Shown: positions 9,437-19,079 of the stretch, in pieces
How the letters are laid out: each line of letters starts with the position of its first letter
Position numbering within the stretch: the stretch's first letter is position 1
Assembly: GCF_023241715.1 (NCBI RefSeq)
Contig: NZ_JALQCW010000030.1
Span: 118,177 to 182,176, forward strand
Length of the DNA stretch: 64,000 nt
Reading direction: 5' to 3'
Source: Pseudomonas morbosilactucae
GTDB lineage: Bacteria; Pseudomonadota; Gammaproteobacteria; Pseudomonadales; Pseudomonadaceae
Position numbers and translations under genes: made by a program
Notes under the pieces: model-generated
Database searches by the model: none
What the model was told of the DNA's origin: nothing
The model's input: the letters and a program-made list of their open reading frames with translations, nothing else

Positions 9437-10344
9437 TCAGGCCGACGGCGGCCGGCGTCCCAGCACCAGGCGTTCGCCGAGGAAGTCGACGAACACCCGT
9501 AGCTTGGGCAGCAGGTGCCGGCTGCTGGGCCAGAGGATGGAGAATTTGCCGCTATCGATCTGGTAGTCGTCCAGCACCGATACCAGGCTGCCCTCGCCAG
9601 GGCGCTGCGCACCACGAAGTCCGGGACGAAGGCGATGCCCAGGCCCTGGCCGGCGGCGAAGATCAGCGACTCCAGATTGTTGCTGGTCAAGGCGCTGCGC
9701 AGCAGCAACGGCGGGGCGTCGGCGGGCAGGGCCAGGGTCCACTCCTGGAGTTGGGTGCTGCCGGGGAATTTGTAGCGCAGACAGGCGTGCTGCTCCAGGT
9801 CCCGGGGCGTCTGCGGAATGCCGTGGCGGGCGAAGTAGTGGGGCGCGCCGATCAGCACAAAGGCAAAGGGCCCGAGGGTTCGCGACTTGAGTTGGGAGTC
9901 TGCCAGTTCGCCGCTGCGGATTACCGCGTCCACGCCTTCGGCAATCACGTCGATCAGGCGGTCGTTGAAGTCTAGGTCTAGCTCGATCTCCGGGTAGCGC
10001 TCGCTGAACTCCGGGAGGATCGGCAGCAGCATGCGGTAACCGATGGCCGGCAGGCTGACCCGCAGCTTGCCCCGGGGCGTGTCGCTGATGCGCGCCAGTT
10101 CCGCCTCGGCCTCTTGCACCTCCGCGACGATGCGCTGGCAGCGTTCGAAGAACAGCGTGCCCTCATCGGTCAGGCTGATGCGCCGGGTGCTGCGGTTAAG
10201 CAGGCGCACCCCGAGTTTTTCCTCCAGGCGCGCCAGGCTTTTGCCCACCGCCGAGGCGGACAGGCCCAGGCGTTTGCCGGCACCGACGAAGCTGCCACTT
10301 TCCACCACCCGCACAAACGCCAGCATGCCGTTGAGGTTGTCCAT
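9437..10344 (-). pseudogene. LysR-family regulator, interrupted by a -1 frameshift near the 3' end
   Basis: The N-terminal frame (start ATG 10344) gives a normal HTH (MLAFVRVVESGSFVGAGKRL, LSASAVGKSLARLEEKLGVRL, TRRISLTDEG) and most of the effector domain up to FVPDFVVRSALA. The expected C-terminal piece (LVSVLDDYQIDSGKFSILWP to FLGERLVLGRR) continues in another frame to a TGA at 9437. The change maps to about 9591-9598, where a single base seems to be missing. Restored, the protein is about 302 residues, normal for CrgA-type LysR regulators. It is divergent from the MFS exporter gene at 10473, which it probably controls. As with the iron alcohol dehydrogenase, an assembly indel is as likely as true decay. 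Confidence 0.8.
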
Positions 10345-10472
10345 GGTGCTCCCCTGATTGCAGCGTAAATGTCCGTAAAGCGCGGACTCTTGGCCTATTT
10401 TTTTGCGATTGCGGCGAATCTACCATCCAATTCTCAGCCCTGTCTGCTGACTCACTCGCTTTCGAGGTTCCG

Positions 10473-11990
10473 ATGAATTCGCCAATCGACCTGCCGGCCA
10501 GCGCCGCCCCGACCACCCACCACGCGTCCGCCTACGGGGTGTTGGCGGCGGTGTGCCTGGCCGCCCTGATCCTGCCGTTGACCTTTGTCGGGGTCGCCGT
10601 GGCCACCCCGGCCATCGGCCGCGAGCTGGGGGGCAGCCCCCTGGCCCTGAGCTGGATCACCAATGCCTTTATGTTGAGTTTCGGCAGCGCCCTGATGGCC
10701 GCCGGCACCCTGGCCGACGAGTACGGACGCAAGCGTGTGTTCAGTCTCGGTGTCGGCCTGTTCTCATTGACCTCTCTGGCCCTGGCCTTTGCGCCGTCGG
10801 TGTTGTGGCTGGATGCCTTGCGGGCGGTGCAGGGGCTGGCCGGCGCCGGAGCCTTGGCCGGTGGTTCGGCGGCCCTGGCGCAGACCTTTGAAGGCCGCGC
10901 CCGGACGCGCGCCTTCAGCCTGTTGGGCACCACCTTTGGCCTGGGCCTGGCGTTCGGGCCGATCCTCGCCGGGGTGTTGATCGAGCACTTTGGCTGGCGC
11001 TCGATTTTTCTCTCCGCCACGCTGATCGGCGGCTTGGCCCTGTTGTTTGGCGTGCCGCGCATGGAGGAATCCCGGGACCCGGACGCCGCCGGCGTTGACT
11101 GGCCCGGCACCGTGAGTTTCACCTTGGCCCTGGCGCTGTTTACCTGGGCAGTCATCCAGGCCCCGCACAGTGGCTGGAGCAGCCTCTGGGTCCTGGGGCT
11201 GCTGTTGGCGGCGCTGCTGTCCCTGCTGCTGTTCATCCTGATCGAGGCTCGGGTCAAGCGGCCGATGCTCGACCTGTCGCTGTTTCGCTACCCGCGTTTT
11301 GTCGGCGTGCAATTGTTGCCGATCGCCACCTGCTATTGCTTTGTGGTGCTGCTGATCCTGTTGCCGATCCGCTTTATCGGCGTAGAGGGCTACAGCGAGG
11401 TGGAGGCCGGGCTGATGATGGTCGCGTTGTCGGCACCGATGCTGGTGGTGCCGTTGCTGGCGGCCTGGCTGACCCGTTGGTTCAGCGCCGGTGCCTTGTC
11501 GAGCCTGGGGCTGCTGGTGGCCGCTGTGGGCCTCTACCTGCTCAGTCGTGTTGCGCCGGGGCAACCGCCGGCGACCACGGTCGGGCCCTTGCTGCTGATC
11601 GGCCTGGGCGCCGGGGTGCCTTGGGGCTTGATGGATGCGCTGTCGGTCAGCGTGGTGCCCAAAGAGCGTGCCGGCATGGCCAGCGGCATTTTCAGCACCA
11701 CCCGCGTGGCGGGCGAAGGCATCGCCCTGGCGTTGGTGGTGGCGATGCTCGCGGGGCTCCTGCAACACTCCCTGGGGGCGGCGCTGCCTGGGTCCGAGCA
11801 GCTGTCCCTGGCGGCCCAGCAACTGGCCAATGGCAATCTGGCGGCCAGCACCGAGCTGCTGCCGGCGCTGGGGCGCGAGGTGTTGCTGAAGCTTTACGGC
11901 GAGGCCTTCAGCAGCCTGTTGTACGTGCTGATCGGCATTACCTTGGCCTCCGCGCTGGTGGTTCGCCTGGCCTTGCGCGAGCGTCATTGA
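10473..11990 (+). CDS. MFS drug-efflux-type transporter (DHA2, 14-TM)
   Basis: A 505-residue multi-spanning protein with about 14 hydrophobic segments. The DEYGRKRVF loop after helix 2 and the LAGAGALAGGSAALAQTF region of helices 4-5 mark the EmrB/QacA (DHA2) branch of proton-driven exporters. It sits divergently from a CrgA-like LysR gene with 128 bp between, a standard efflux-pump arrangement. No membrane-fusion partner is adjacent. The exported compound is unknown. Confidence 0.85.
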   Translation: MNSPIDLPASAAPTTHHASAYGVLAAVCLAALILPLTFVGVAVATPAIGRELGGSPLALSWITNAFMLSFGSALMAAGTLADEYGRKRVFSLGVGLFSLTSLALAFAPSVLWLDALRAVQGLAGAGALAGGSAALAQTFEGRARTRAFSLLGTTFGLGLAFGPILAGVLIEHFGWRSIFLSATLIGGLALLFGVPRMEESRDPDAAGVDWPGTVSFTLALALFTWAVIQAPHSGWSSLWVLGLLLAALLSLLLFILIEARVKRPMLDLSLFRYPRFVGVQLLPIATCYCFVVLLILLPIRFIGVEGYSEVEAGLMMVALSAPMLVVPLLAAWLTRWFSAGALSSLGLLVAAVGLYLLSRVAPGQPPATTVGPLLLIGLGAGVPWGLMDALSVSVVPKERAGMASGIFSTTRVAGEGIALALVVAMLAGLLQHSLGAALPGSEQLSLAAQQLANGNLAASTELLPALGREVLLKLYGEAFSSLLYVLIGITLASALVVRLALRERH

Positions 11991-12130
11991 GGGCGCCGGT
12001 CCGGGCTGCCGACCCCGGTTCGCCTGTGCCGCGGGTAAAAATACGCGGGCGCAGGCCTTGGCACTGTGTTCCGCAGGCGCCGGCGTGCGTCTAGCAGCCA
12101 TGGCCCCGCAGCCGTTCGGGGACCCCGACC

Positions 12131-13051
12131 ATGAGCCAGAACATGCAAGCCCTGCTGAACCAGATTCTTGATGAAGTCCGCCCGCTGATCGGCCAGGGCA
12201 AGGTGGCCAATTACATCCCGGCCCTGGGGGACGTGCCCGCCAATCAGTTGGGCATCGCCGTGTATGGCAACGATGGCCAGGTGTTCAGCGCCGGCGACGC
12301 TGAAACGCCGTTTTCGGTGCAGAGTATTTCCAAGGTCTTCAGCCTGGTGCAGGCCATCAACCACTCCGGTGAGGCGATCTGGGAACGCCTGGGCCACGAG
12401 CCTTCCGGCCAGCCGTTCAACTCGCTGGTGCAGCTGGAGTTCGAGCGCGGTCGGCCACGCAATCCCTTTATCAACGCCGGAGCCCTGGTGATCTGCGACA
12501 TCAACCAGTCGCGTTTTGCCGCGCCGGCCTTGTCGATGCGCGATTTTGTGCGGCGCCTGTCGGGCAACATGCAGATCATGGTGGATGGCCGGGTGGCCGA
12601 GTCGGAGTATCAGCACCGCGCCCGCAACGCGGCCATGGCCTACCTGATGCAATCCTTTGGCAACTTCCACAACGACGTCGAGGCAGTGCTGCGCAGCTAC
12701 TTCAGCCACTGCGCCTTGCGCATGAACTGCGTGGACCTGGCCCGGGCCTTCTGTTTTCTGGCCAACGACGGCTTCTGCAAGCACAGCGGCGAACAAGTGC
12801 TCAGCGCGCGCCAGACCCAGCAAGTGAACTCGATCATGGCCACCAGCGGCCTGTACGACGAAGCCGGCAACTTCGCCTACCGGGTCGGTTTGCCGGGCAA
12901 GAGCGGGGTCGGCGGCGGCATCCTCGCCGTGGTGCCGGGGCAGTTCACCGTCTGCGTGTGGTCGCCGGAACTCAATGCGGCAGGCAACTCCCTGGTGGGC
13001 ATGGCGGCCCTGGAGCTGCTGAGCCAACGCATCGGCTGGTCGGTGTTCTAA
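12131..13051 (+). CDS. glsA: glutaminase
   Basis: A 306-residue serine-dependent beta-lactamase-like glutaminase that converts L-glutamine to glutamate and ammonia in the cytoplasm. Hallmarks are the catalytic SxxK in [12 protein letters not shown] (around residue 64), [10 protein letters not shown], the YxN-like [16 protein letters not shown] region, and [12 protein letters not shown] near residue 259. The length is normal for the E. coli YbaS/YneH family. ATG 12131 is taken; an internal ATG at 12143 is the alternative. It lies 140 bp after the MFS gene on the same strand and is probably independent. Confidence 0.93.
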   Translation: MSQNMQALLNQILDEVRPLIGQGKVANYIPALGDVPANQLGIAVYGNDGQVFSAGDAETPFSVQSISKVFSLVQAINHSGEAIWERLGHEPSGQPFNSLVQLEFERGRPRNPFINAGALVICDINQSRFAAPALSMRDFVRRLSGNMQIMVDGRVAESEYQHRARNAAMAYLMQSFGNFHNDVEAVLRSYFSHCALRMNCVDLARAFCFLANDGFCKHSGEQVLSARQTQQVNSIMATSGLYDEAGNFAYRVGLPGKSGVGGGILAVVPGQFTVCVWSPELNAAGNSLVGMAALELLSQRIGWSVF

Positions 13052-13209
13052 GCGGCGAACCACAAAGCAGCGGGCAGGGCGGCGGCGCCTCAAACCGGGG
13101 CAGGGCCGGGGCTTTTGGCGGTCTTGGGCCGGCCTCGGGTGGTTGCTGAAGCCCGTGATTCCGTGGGTTCGGTGCCTTGGCCCGGGCTTTGCTTGGGTGG
13201 GATTCAAAC

Positions 13210-13219
13210 TTGGATACAA
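13210..13219. promoter_or_regulatory. candidate GntR operator TTGGATACAA
   Basis: A near-palindrome (TTGGATACAA, one mismatch from TTGTATACAA) sits just ahead of the allophanate hydrolase start. The distal gene of this operon is a GntR/FCD regulator, and such regulators often bind short palindromes of this kind in front of their own operon. It is a single occurrence, so this is a weak inference. Confidence 0.3.
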
Positions 13220-13232
13220 GATGGAGTCCCAC

Positions 13233-15050
13233 ATGCAAAGCGAGCAGCGTCCCTCTTTTGGCTGGACAGTCGGTGAGTGGCAGGCGGCCTATCGCCAGGG
13301 CAATCTGCGCCCGGATGCCTTGGTCAGCCTGCTGGCCCAATTGGCCGTCGATGACCCGGCCTGGATCAGCCTGGCCAGCCCCGAGCAACTGGCTGAGCAA
13401 CTGGCCCAGTTGGACGAGTGCCTGCAAGCGGCCCAGGGCAACCTCAGCCGTTTGCCGCTGTACGGCGTGCCGTTCGCCATCAAGGACAATATCGACGCGG
13501 CCGGCTGGGCTACGACGGCCGCCTGCCCGGCGTTCAGTTACCCGGCTTCGGTGGATGCCACGGTGGTGGCGCGCCTGCGAGCGGCGGGGGCCATTCTGGT
13601 GGGCAAGACCAACCTCGATCAGTTCGCTACCGGCCTGGTGGGCACGCGGTCGCCGTACGGCGCGGTGCCCAACAGCTTCAACCCGGACTACGTCAGCGGC
13701 GGCTCCAGCTCCGGCTCGGCCTCGGTGGTGGCCCGGGGGCTGGTGGCCTTCGCCCTGGGCACCGACACCGCCGGCTCGGGGCGGGTGCCGGCCGGGTTCA
13801 ACAACATCGTCGGCCTCAAGCCGACCAAGGGCCGCCTGTCCAACACGGGCCTGGTGCCGGCGTGCCGCAGCCTGGACTGCATTTCGGTGTTCGCCCTGAC
13901 CGTCGAAGACGCCGAGCAGGTGGCCGGGATCGCCGAGGGTTATGACCCCGACGACGCCTATTCACGGCGCAACCCGCAACAGGCCCCGGTGGCCATGGGC
14001 AAGGCGCCCAGGTTGGCGGTGCCGGTGGATCCGGAGTTTTTTGGCGACAGCCAGAACCAGGCGGTGTTCGAGCAGGCGGTGGCGCATTTGGTTAGCCTGG
14101 GGGCACAGGTCTGCCCCATCGACTTCAGCGATTTCAAGCAACTGGCCGACCAGCTGTACTTCGGCCCTTGGGTGGCGGAGCGCACGGTGGCCCTGGAAGA
14201 CCTGCTGCGCAGCCAGCCCGAGGCGATCAACCCGGTGGTGCGCGGCATTGTCGAAAACGGCCACGGCTACAACGCTTGCGACGTCTACAAGGCCGAGTAC
14301 CTGCGGGCCGAACTGAGCCGGCGGATCAATCGCACCCTGGCCGGTTTCGACGCCCTGGTCGTGCCCACCTCGCCCACCCTGCGCACCCTGGCAGAAATGG
14401 CCGAGGAGCCGGTGCGCTACAACTCGCAATTCGGTTACTACACCAACTTCACCAACCTGGCCGACCTTTCGGCCCTGGCGTTGCCGGCCGGCTTGCGCAA
14501 TGACGGCTTGCCAGCGGGCATCACCCTGATCGCCCCGGCCTGGCATGACCTGGCCCTGGCGGATTTCGGCAAGCGCTGGCAAGCCAGCCTGAAGCTGCCC
14601 CTGGGCGCCACCGAACGCAGCTTGCCCACCCCGGCGAGCCCAACCCAGGCCCCGGGCAGTGTGCGTGTGGCGGTGGTGGGTGCGCACCTGAGCGGCATGC
14701 CGCTGAATTTTCAGCTCACCCGCCGCGACGCGGTGCTGGTGGAACAGACCCTGACCAGCGACAACTACCGCCTGTACGCGCTGCCCGGCACTGTGCCGCC
14801 CAAACCCGGGCTGGCCCAGGGCGAAGGCGGGCGCTCGATCATCGTTGAACTCTGGGACCTGCCGGTGGGACGTTTTGGCGAATTTGTCGCCGAGATCCCC
14901 GCGCCGTTGGGGATCGGCAACCTGACCCTGGCCGACGGGCGCAGCGTCAAGGGCTTTATCTGCGAGCCCTGGGCCCTGAACGACGCCAAGGACATCAGCG
15001 CCTTCGGTGGCTGGCGTGCCTACATCGCCAGCCTGAAACACAACGGATGA
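13233..15050 (+). CDS. atzF: allophanate hydrolase
   Basis: About 605 residues with two domains. The N-terminal amidase-signature domain shows the Ser-cisSer-Lys triad: Lys in VPFAIKDNIDAAG, and serines in GGSSSGSASVVARGLV and GTDTAGSGRVPAGF. The C-terminal domain (from about residue 480: VRVAVVGAHLSGMPLNFQL) is the one specific to allophanate hydrolases. The enzyme splits allophanate to CO2 and ammonia (via N-carboxycarbamate). GGAG at 13223-13226 supports ATG 13233; ATG 13221 is possible. No urea carboxylase or biuret/cyanurate hydrolase is nearby. The 3' end overlaps the GntR gene (ATGA). The upstream substrate route is therefore open. Confidence 0.92.
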   Translation: MQSEQRPSFGWTVGEWQAAYRQGNLRPDALVSLLAQLAVDDPAWISLASPEQLAEQLAQLDECLQAAQGNLSRLPLYGVPFAIKDNIDAAGWATTAACPAFSYPASVDATVVARLRAAGAILVGKTNLDQFATGLVGTRSPYGAVPNSFNPDYVSGGSSSGSASVVARGLVAFALGTDTAGSGRVPAGFNNIVGLKPTKGRLSNTGLVPACRSLDCISVFALTVEDAEQVAGIAEGYDPDDAYSRRNPQQAPVAMGKAPRLAVPVDPEFFGDSQNQAVFEQAVAHLVSLGAQVCPIDFSDFKQLADQLYFGPWVAERTVALEDLLRSQPEAINPVVRGIVENGHGYNACDVYKAEYLRAELSRRINRTLAGFDALVVPTSPTLRTLAEMAEEPVRYNSQFGYYTNFTNLADLSALALPAGLRNDGLPAGITLIAPAWHDLALADFGKRWQASLKLPLGATERSLPTPASPTQAPGSVRVAVVGAHLSGMPLNFQLTRRDAVLVEQTLTSDNYRLYALPGTVPPKPGLAQGEGGRSIIVELWDLPVGRFGEFVAEIPAPLGIGNLTLADGRSVKGFICEPWALNDAKDISAFGGWRAYIASLKHNG

Positions 15051-15781
15051 GCGCCCTCGACCCGGCAGGCCCGACGCTGCAACGGGCCACTCCAGTTGCC
15101 CAGGAGCGCCCGGACAACCTGGCCGAGCGCATTTACCGCCAGCTCAAGGAGGACATTTTCGAGTTCCGCCTGCTGCCCGGCGACCGCTTCAGCGAAAGCG
15201 AGATCGCCGAGCGCATGGCGGCCAGCCGCACCCCGGTGCGCCAGGCGTTGTACCGCCTGGAGCGCGAGGCTTATGTGCAGGTGTATTTCCGCAGTGGCTG
15301 GCAAGTGCGGCCCTTCGACTTCCAGTATTTCGAAGAGCTGTACGACCTGCGCATCGTCCTTGAACAGGCAGCGGTGGCGCGGCTGTGTGCCCAGGCTCCG
15401 GCAGACAACCCGGTGTTGCAGGGGCTCAAGGCGGTGTGGCTGGTGGAGGCGGCGGAGCGCCTGGAGGACGGCCCGCAGGTGTCGGCTTTGGACGAGGCGT
15501 TTCACTGTGCCCTGGTGGCGGCCACCGGCAACAGCGAAATGGCCCGGGTGCACCTGGACGTGACGGAAAAGATCCGCATCATCCGCCGCCTGGACTTTAC
15601 CCAGGCGCCGCGGATTGCTGCGACCTACGCCGAGCATGGGCAGATTCTCCAGGCCATCCTCCAGGGGCAGACCGAGGTGGCGCAGCAACTGCTCCAGGCC
15701 CATATCCACATCAGCAAGCAGGAGGTGCGCAACATCACCCTGCATCGGCTGTACAGCGCCCGCCAGGCTCCGCTGCTGTAG
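15047..15781 (+). CDS. GntR-family (FCD domain) transcriptional regulator
   Basis: A 244-residue protein. The N-terminal GntR winged HTH (RIYRQLKEDIFEFRLLPGDRFSESEIAERMAASRTPVRQAL) is followed by an all-helical FCD effector domain with the expected Asp/His positions (YDLRIVLEQAAV, DEAFHCALVAATGN, EHGQILQAIL). It is translationally coupled to the allophanate hydrolase by an ATGA overlap, so it probably regulates that nitrogen-release step and itself. The effector is likely a small acid or ureido compound, but that is inference. Confidence 0.88.
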   Translation: MSALDPAGPTLQRATPVAQERPDNLAERIYRQLKEDIFEFRLLPGDRFSESEIAERMAASRTPVRQALYRLEREAYVQVYFRSGWQVRPFDFQYFEELYDLRIVLEQAAVARLCAQAPADNPVLQGLKAVWLVEAAERLEDGPQVSALDEAFHCALVAATGNSEMARVHLDVTEKIRIIRRLDFTQAPRIAATYAEHGQILQAILQGQTEVAQQLLQAHIHISKQEVRNITLHRLYSARQAPLL

Positions 15782-15808
15782 GCGTCTTGGGCCGGGCCCT
15801 GACAGCGT

Positions 15809-16282
15809 TTACCAGTCGCCGTTGGCGGCGTCGGGCAGGCTCAGGTGGCCGCGCTCGACAAAGCGCAGGGTGCCGAACAGGCCGCCGGCCAGCTTGCCCC
15901 GCAACACATAGGGCAGGTTGTCGAAGCCCTGGGTCTGGCCCAGGCCGAGGGTCTGGCGCAACACGGAAAACGCCGAAACGCTCACCGGCACCACCAGCAC
16001 GCCTTCGGAGAAACGGCCGATGCGCCCGTGCTGGTCGCTGACCCCCGAAGCCAGGGGCCGGCCGTTGACTTCCAGGTCCAGGGCCGCGCCGTTGTAGTCG
16101 ATGGCGCTGTCATTGGGGTTCTGCAAGCGCAGGGTCACGGCAAAGCGCATTTCCAGGTCTTCGCTGGGCAGCGGCTCGATGCCCACCACATTGATGTTCA
16201 GCGGGTCACGCTGGGGGAACAGGGCACAGGCGCTGAGGCTGGCCAGGAGCAGGCACAGGGTCAAACCGAAAATCTTGCGCAT
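15809..16282 (-). CDS. LEA type 2 family lipoprotein
   Basis: About 157 residues. It has a lipoprotein signal peptide ending in a lipobox (LLLASLSAC, Cys near residue 19) and then a single beta-rich LEA2/water-stress-hypersensitivity domain (LRLQNPNDSAIDYNGAALDLEVNGRPLASG). Such proteins are anchored to the inner face of the envelope and their role in Proteobacteria is poorly known. ATG 16282 is favoured by AGGTG 6 nt upstream. It is convergent with the GntR gene and separate from the permease upstream. Confidence 0.85.
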   Translation of the reverse strand: MRKIFGLTLCLLLASLSACALFPQRDPLNINVVGIEPLPSEDLEMRFAVTLRLQNPNDSAIDYNGAALDLEVNGRPLASGVSDQHGRIGRFSEGVLVVPVSVSAFSVLRQTLGLGQTQGFDNLPYVLRGKLAGGLFGTLRFVERGHLSLPDAANGDW

Positions 16283-16351
16283 CAGGCACACCTGTCAAGT
16301 CGTGAAGGGAGGGCGCCGGCAGCGGCCACGCAGCATAGACGCCCGAGAACC

Positions 16352-17791
16352 TCACGAGTTCGTTTTACCGCCCATGTCCGGGTCCTGCATGACCTTGAGG
16401 GTGGCCGCCTCTGGGTCGAACTCGTCTTCCTCCAGCTCGATGAACTCTTCCGGCAGGAAGATGTTCAGGAAGATCGCGCAGAACGCACCCACGGTGATCG
16501 GCGACTCGAAGATGTTGTGCAGCGCCTTGGGCAGGTCCCGCAGCACTTCCGGCACCGCCGCGACGCCCAGGCCCATGCCCAGGGAAATCGCCACGATCAG
16601 CACGTTGCGCCGATGCAGCCCGGCCTCGGCGAGGATCTTGATGCCGGCCACCGCCACGGTGCCGAACATGATCAGGGTGGCGCCGCCCAATACCGGCTTG
16701 GGCATCAGTTGCAGCACGGCGCCAATCATCGGGAACAGCCCCAGCAGCACCAGCAGGCCGGCGATGAAGTAGGCCACGTAGCGGCTGGCCACGCCGGTGA
16801 GCTGAATCACCCCGTTGTTCTGGGCGAAGGTGACCATGGGCAGGCTGTTGAACACCGCCGCCACCATGGAGTTGAAGCCGTCGGCCAGCAGCCCGGACTT
16901 GATGCGCTTGATGTACAGCGGGCCCTTGACCGGCTGTTGGGAAATCATCGAATTGGCGGTCAGGTCGCCGGCCGCTTCCAGGGGCGAGATCAGGAAGATC
17001 ACCGCCACCGGGATAAAGGCCACCCAGTCAAAGGAAAAACCGTACTTGAACGGCACCGGCACGCTCATCAGCGGCACGTCGGGCAGGGCGCCCATGTCCA
17101 CCCGGCCCAGCAGCCAGGCGACGAAAAAGCCCAGGGTCAGGCCGATGACGATCGAGCCCAGCCGCAGCATCGGGTGGTTGAAGCGGTTGAGCACCACGAT
17201 GGTCAGCAGCACCAGGGCCGCCAGCCCCAGGTTGCTGGCTGCGCCCAGGTCGCTGGCGCCGTAGCCGCCGGCCATGTCAGTGACCGCCACCTTGATCAGC
17301 GACAGGCCCATCAGGGTGATGATGGTGCCCGTGACCACCGGGGTGATCAGCTTGCGCAGCTTGCCGATGAACTGGCTGAGGAACATCTCGATAAAGGCGG
17401 CGAAAAAGCAGATGCCGAAAATCGTCGAGAGGATCTCATCGGTGCCGCCGCCCCGGGCCTTGACCATAAACCCGGCGCTGAGCAGCACGCTGATAAACGA
17501 GAAGCTGGTGCCTTGCACGCACAGCAGGCCCGAGCCGATGGGCCCCAGGCGCCGAGCCTGGACAAAGGTGCCCAGGCCCGAGACGAACAGCGCCATGCTG
17601 ATCAAGTAAGGCACCTGGTCCTGCAGCCCCAGGACCCCGCCAAAGATCAGGGTCGGGGAAATGATCCCGACGAAACTCGCCAGCACGTGCTGCAGCGCGG
17701 CAAAAATCGCCGCGCTGAAATGGGGACGGTCGTCGAGGCCGTAGATCAGGTCGGAGGTGTAGCGCGGCGTGGATTTATCAGCGGCGGTCAT
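16352..17791 (-). CDS. NCS2-family xanthine/uracil permease
   Basis: A 479-residue protein with about 14 hydrophobic segments. The nucleobase-cation symporter-2 signature is visible: LQHVLASFVGIISP near the N terminus, VQGTSFSF in helix 3 and the QNNGVIQLTGVASR segment in helix 10, where XanQ-type carriers have their motif. It imports a purine or pyrimidine base with protons. The C terminus is unusually acidic (EEFIELEEDEFDPE). The upstream region is shared with a divergent AraC regulator. Together with the allophanate hydrolase cluster it hints at purine-nitrogen use. Confidence 0.88.
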   Translation of the reverse strand: MTAADKSTPRYTSDLIYGLDDRPHFSAAIFAALQHVLASFVGIISPTLIFGGVLGLQDQVPYLISMALFVSGLGTFVQARRLGPIGSGLLCVQGTSFSFISVLLSAGFMVKARGGGTDEILSTIFGICFFAAFIEMFLSQFIGKLRKLITPVVTGTIITLMGLSLIKVAVTDMAGGYGASDLGAASNLGLAALVLLTIVVLNRFNHPMLRLGSIVIGLTLGFFVAWLLGRVDMGALPDVPLMSVPVPFKYGFSFDWVAFIPVAVIFLISPLEAAGDLTANSMISQQPVKGPLYIKRIKSGLLADGFNSMVAAVFNSLPMVTFAQNNGVIQLTGVASRYVAYFIAGLLVLLGLFPMIGAVLQLMPKPVLGGATLIMFGTVAVAGIKILAEAGLHRRNVLIVAISLGMGLGVAAVPEVLRDLPKALHNIFESPITVGAFCAIFLNIFLPEEFIELEEDEFDPEAATLKVMQDPDMGGKTNS

Positions 17792-17991
17792 GGAAAAAAG
17801 CCCGGCAAGCCTGTGTCGAGGCGCTGCTCGACAGATAGCGAAATGAAGGAAATCGGGGCCTCAGGCGCACGGCAATCGGCAGAACCTGGGAACCCGGTCA
17901 GAAAAAAGGAGGCGCAGGATGCCAGAAACCTGCGGCGGCCAGAAGGGCCACGCGGTGCCTGGAGCGTTGGGCCAATCATTCCCGGGACTGC

Positions 17992-18007
17992 TGGCACAGC
18001 TCGTGCT
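17992..18007 (+). promoter_or_regulatory. candidate sigma-54 promoter before the AraC-type gene
   Basis: TGGCAC-N5-GTGCT matches the -24 element exactly and keeps the GC of the -12 element with one mismatch. It would give a leader of about 100 nt to the GTG at 18123. A small palindrome (AACATGTT, 18061-18068) lies in that leader. The rest of this 331-bp divergent gap shows no other signal I can support. Confidence 0.3.
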
Positions 18008-18122
18008 TAGGCCATAACAGACTATCCACGCGGGCAGGGTTTCTTGCCTGGCAAATAGATAACATGTTAATGATATCGCCATAACAACAAAGGCGGTCTC
18101 AACCGGCTTCTGGAGGTGCACA

Positions 18123-19061
18123 GTGCTTGCTTCCCATAGTTTTGGTTCCTGGATAGGGGCGTTGCAGGGTGTCTGCGGCCGCTTCGACGCGCGCCCGGCG
18201 CTGAATTCGGCGTTATTTATCGGCGAGGTCGGGTTACTCGATTACGCCGGCCTGGAAGTGGCGCGGATCCGCACCAATGCCGGGCTGATCTCACGGCAGA
18301 GCACCAGCGTCGATCAGGAAGACGATCGCCACTGCTTCCTGATCGTCCAGCGCAGCGGCCACGCGCAACTCAAGCAGGGTGGGGAGAGCATCGAACTGGC
18401 CCCCGGCGACATGGCCCTGCTGGATTCGGCCGGTGCCTGCGAGATCGTGCCCCACGGCCTGATCGAACATGCGTCATTCCACTTGTCCCGCGATGAGGTG
18501 TATCGCCACTTGCCGGCCCAGCAACGCAAGTTCGGCAAACTGTCCCAGCACTGCGCCAGCGGTCGGTTGATGCGCTTGCTGGTGGAGCAGATCTGCAGCG
18601 GCGACCTCCAGGGGTGCGCGGCGCAGCAGGAAGGCCAGGCCCTGCAGGAAGCCTTGATTGCGCTGCTGGCGCCGACCTTGCGCCAGACCCTCAGCAGCAC
18701 CCTCGACGGTTACGACAGCCTGCATGGCGGTTGCCTGCGCAGCCAGGCCCAGCAATTGATCAGCCAGTCCCTGAATGAACCCGGGTTGACCCCGGTGGCC
18801 CTGGCCCAGCAGTTGAATATTTCGGTGCGTCAGTTGTACCGACTGTTTGAAGAGCAGGGCGACAGCGTCTGCCGGTTTATCCAGCGTTCGCGGCTCAAAC
18901 GCAGCGCCGCCGACTTGAGTAACCCGGGCTTGCGCCACGAATCGATCACCGACATTGCCTTCAAATGGGGGTTTACCGATTCGGCCCATTTCAGCCGCAC
19001 CTTCAAGAAGCATTTCGAGCAGTCACCGCGGGATTACCGCTCCAGCTCTTTGAACGCCTGA
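18123..19061 (+). CDS. AraC-family regulator (FeaR-like)
   Basis: A 312-residue protein. The N-terminal AraC-binding-like cupin domain (FLIVQRSGHAQLKQGGESIELAPGDMALLD) precedes a C-terminal double HTH (LTPVALAQQLNISVRQLYRLF and ITDIAFKWGFTDSAHFSRTFKKHF). The AWxGVQ-like opening and domain order resemble FeaR, which controls aromatic-amine oxidation in enterobacteria. Translation appears to start at GTG 18123, 5 nt after a strong GGAGG (18112-18116). It is divergent from the NCS2 permease. The target genes are not evident. Confidence 0.85.
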   Translation: MLASHSFGSWIGALQGVCGRFDARPALNSALFIGEVGLLDYAGLEVARIRTNAGLISRQSTSVDQEDDRHCFLIVQRSGHAQLKQGGESIELAPGDMALLDSAGACEIVPHGLIEHASFHLSRDEVYRHLPAQQRKFGKLSQHCASGRLMRLLVEQICSGDLQGCAAQQEGQALQEALIALLAPTLRQTLSSTLDGYDSLHGGCLRSQAQQLISQSLNEPGLTPVALAQQLNISVRQLYRLFEEQGDSVCRFIQRSRLKRSAADLSNPGLRHESITDIAFKWGFTDSAHFSRTFKKHFEQSPRDYRSSSLNA

Positions 19062-19079
19062 GGGCCTGCCGCCGGCGCC

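Noticed and set aside
15845..18010. A 721-codon open frame opposite the NCS2 permease and LEA2 genes
   Set aside because: It is antisense to two clear families and has the His/Gln/Gly/Arg-rich composition usual for shadows in high-GC DNA.
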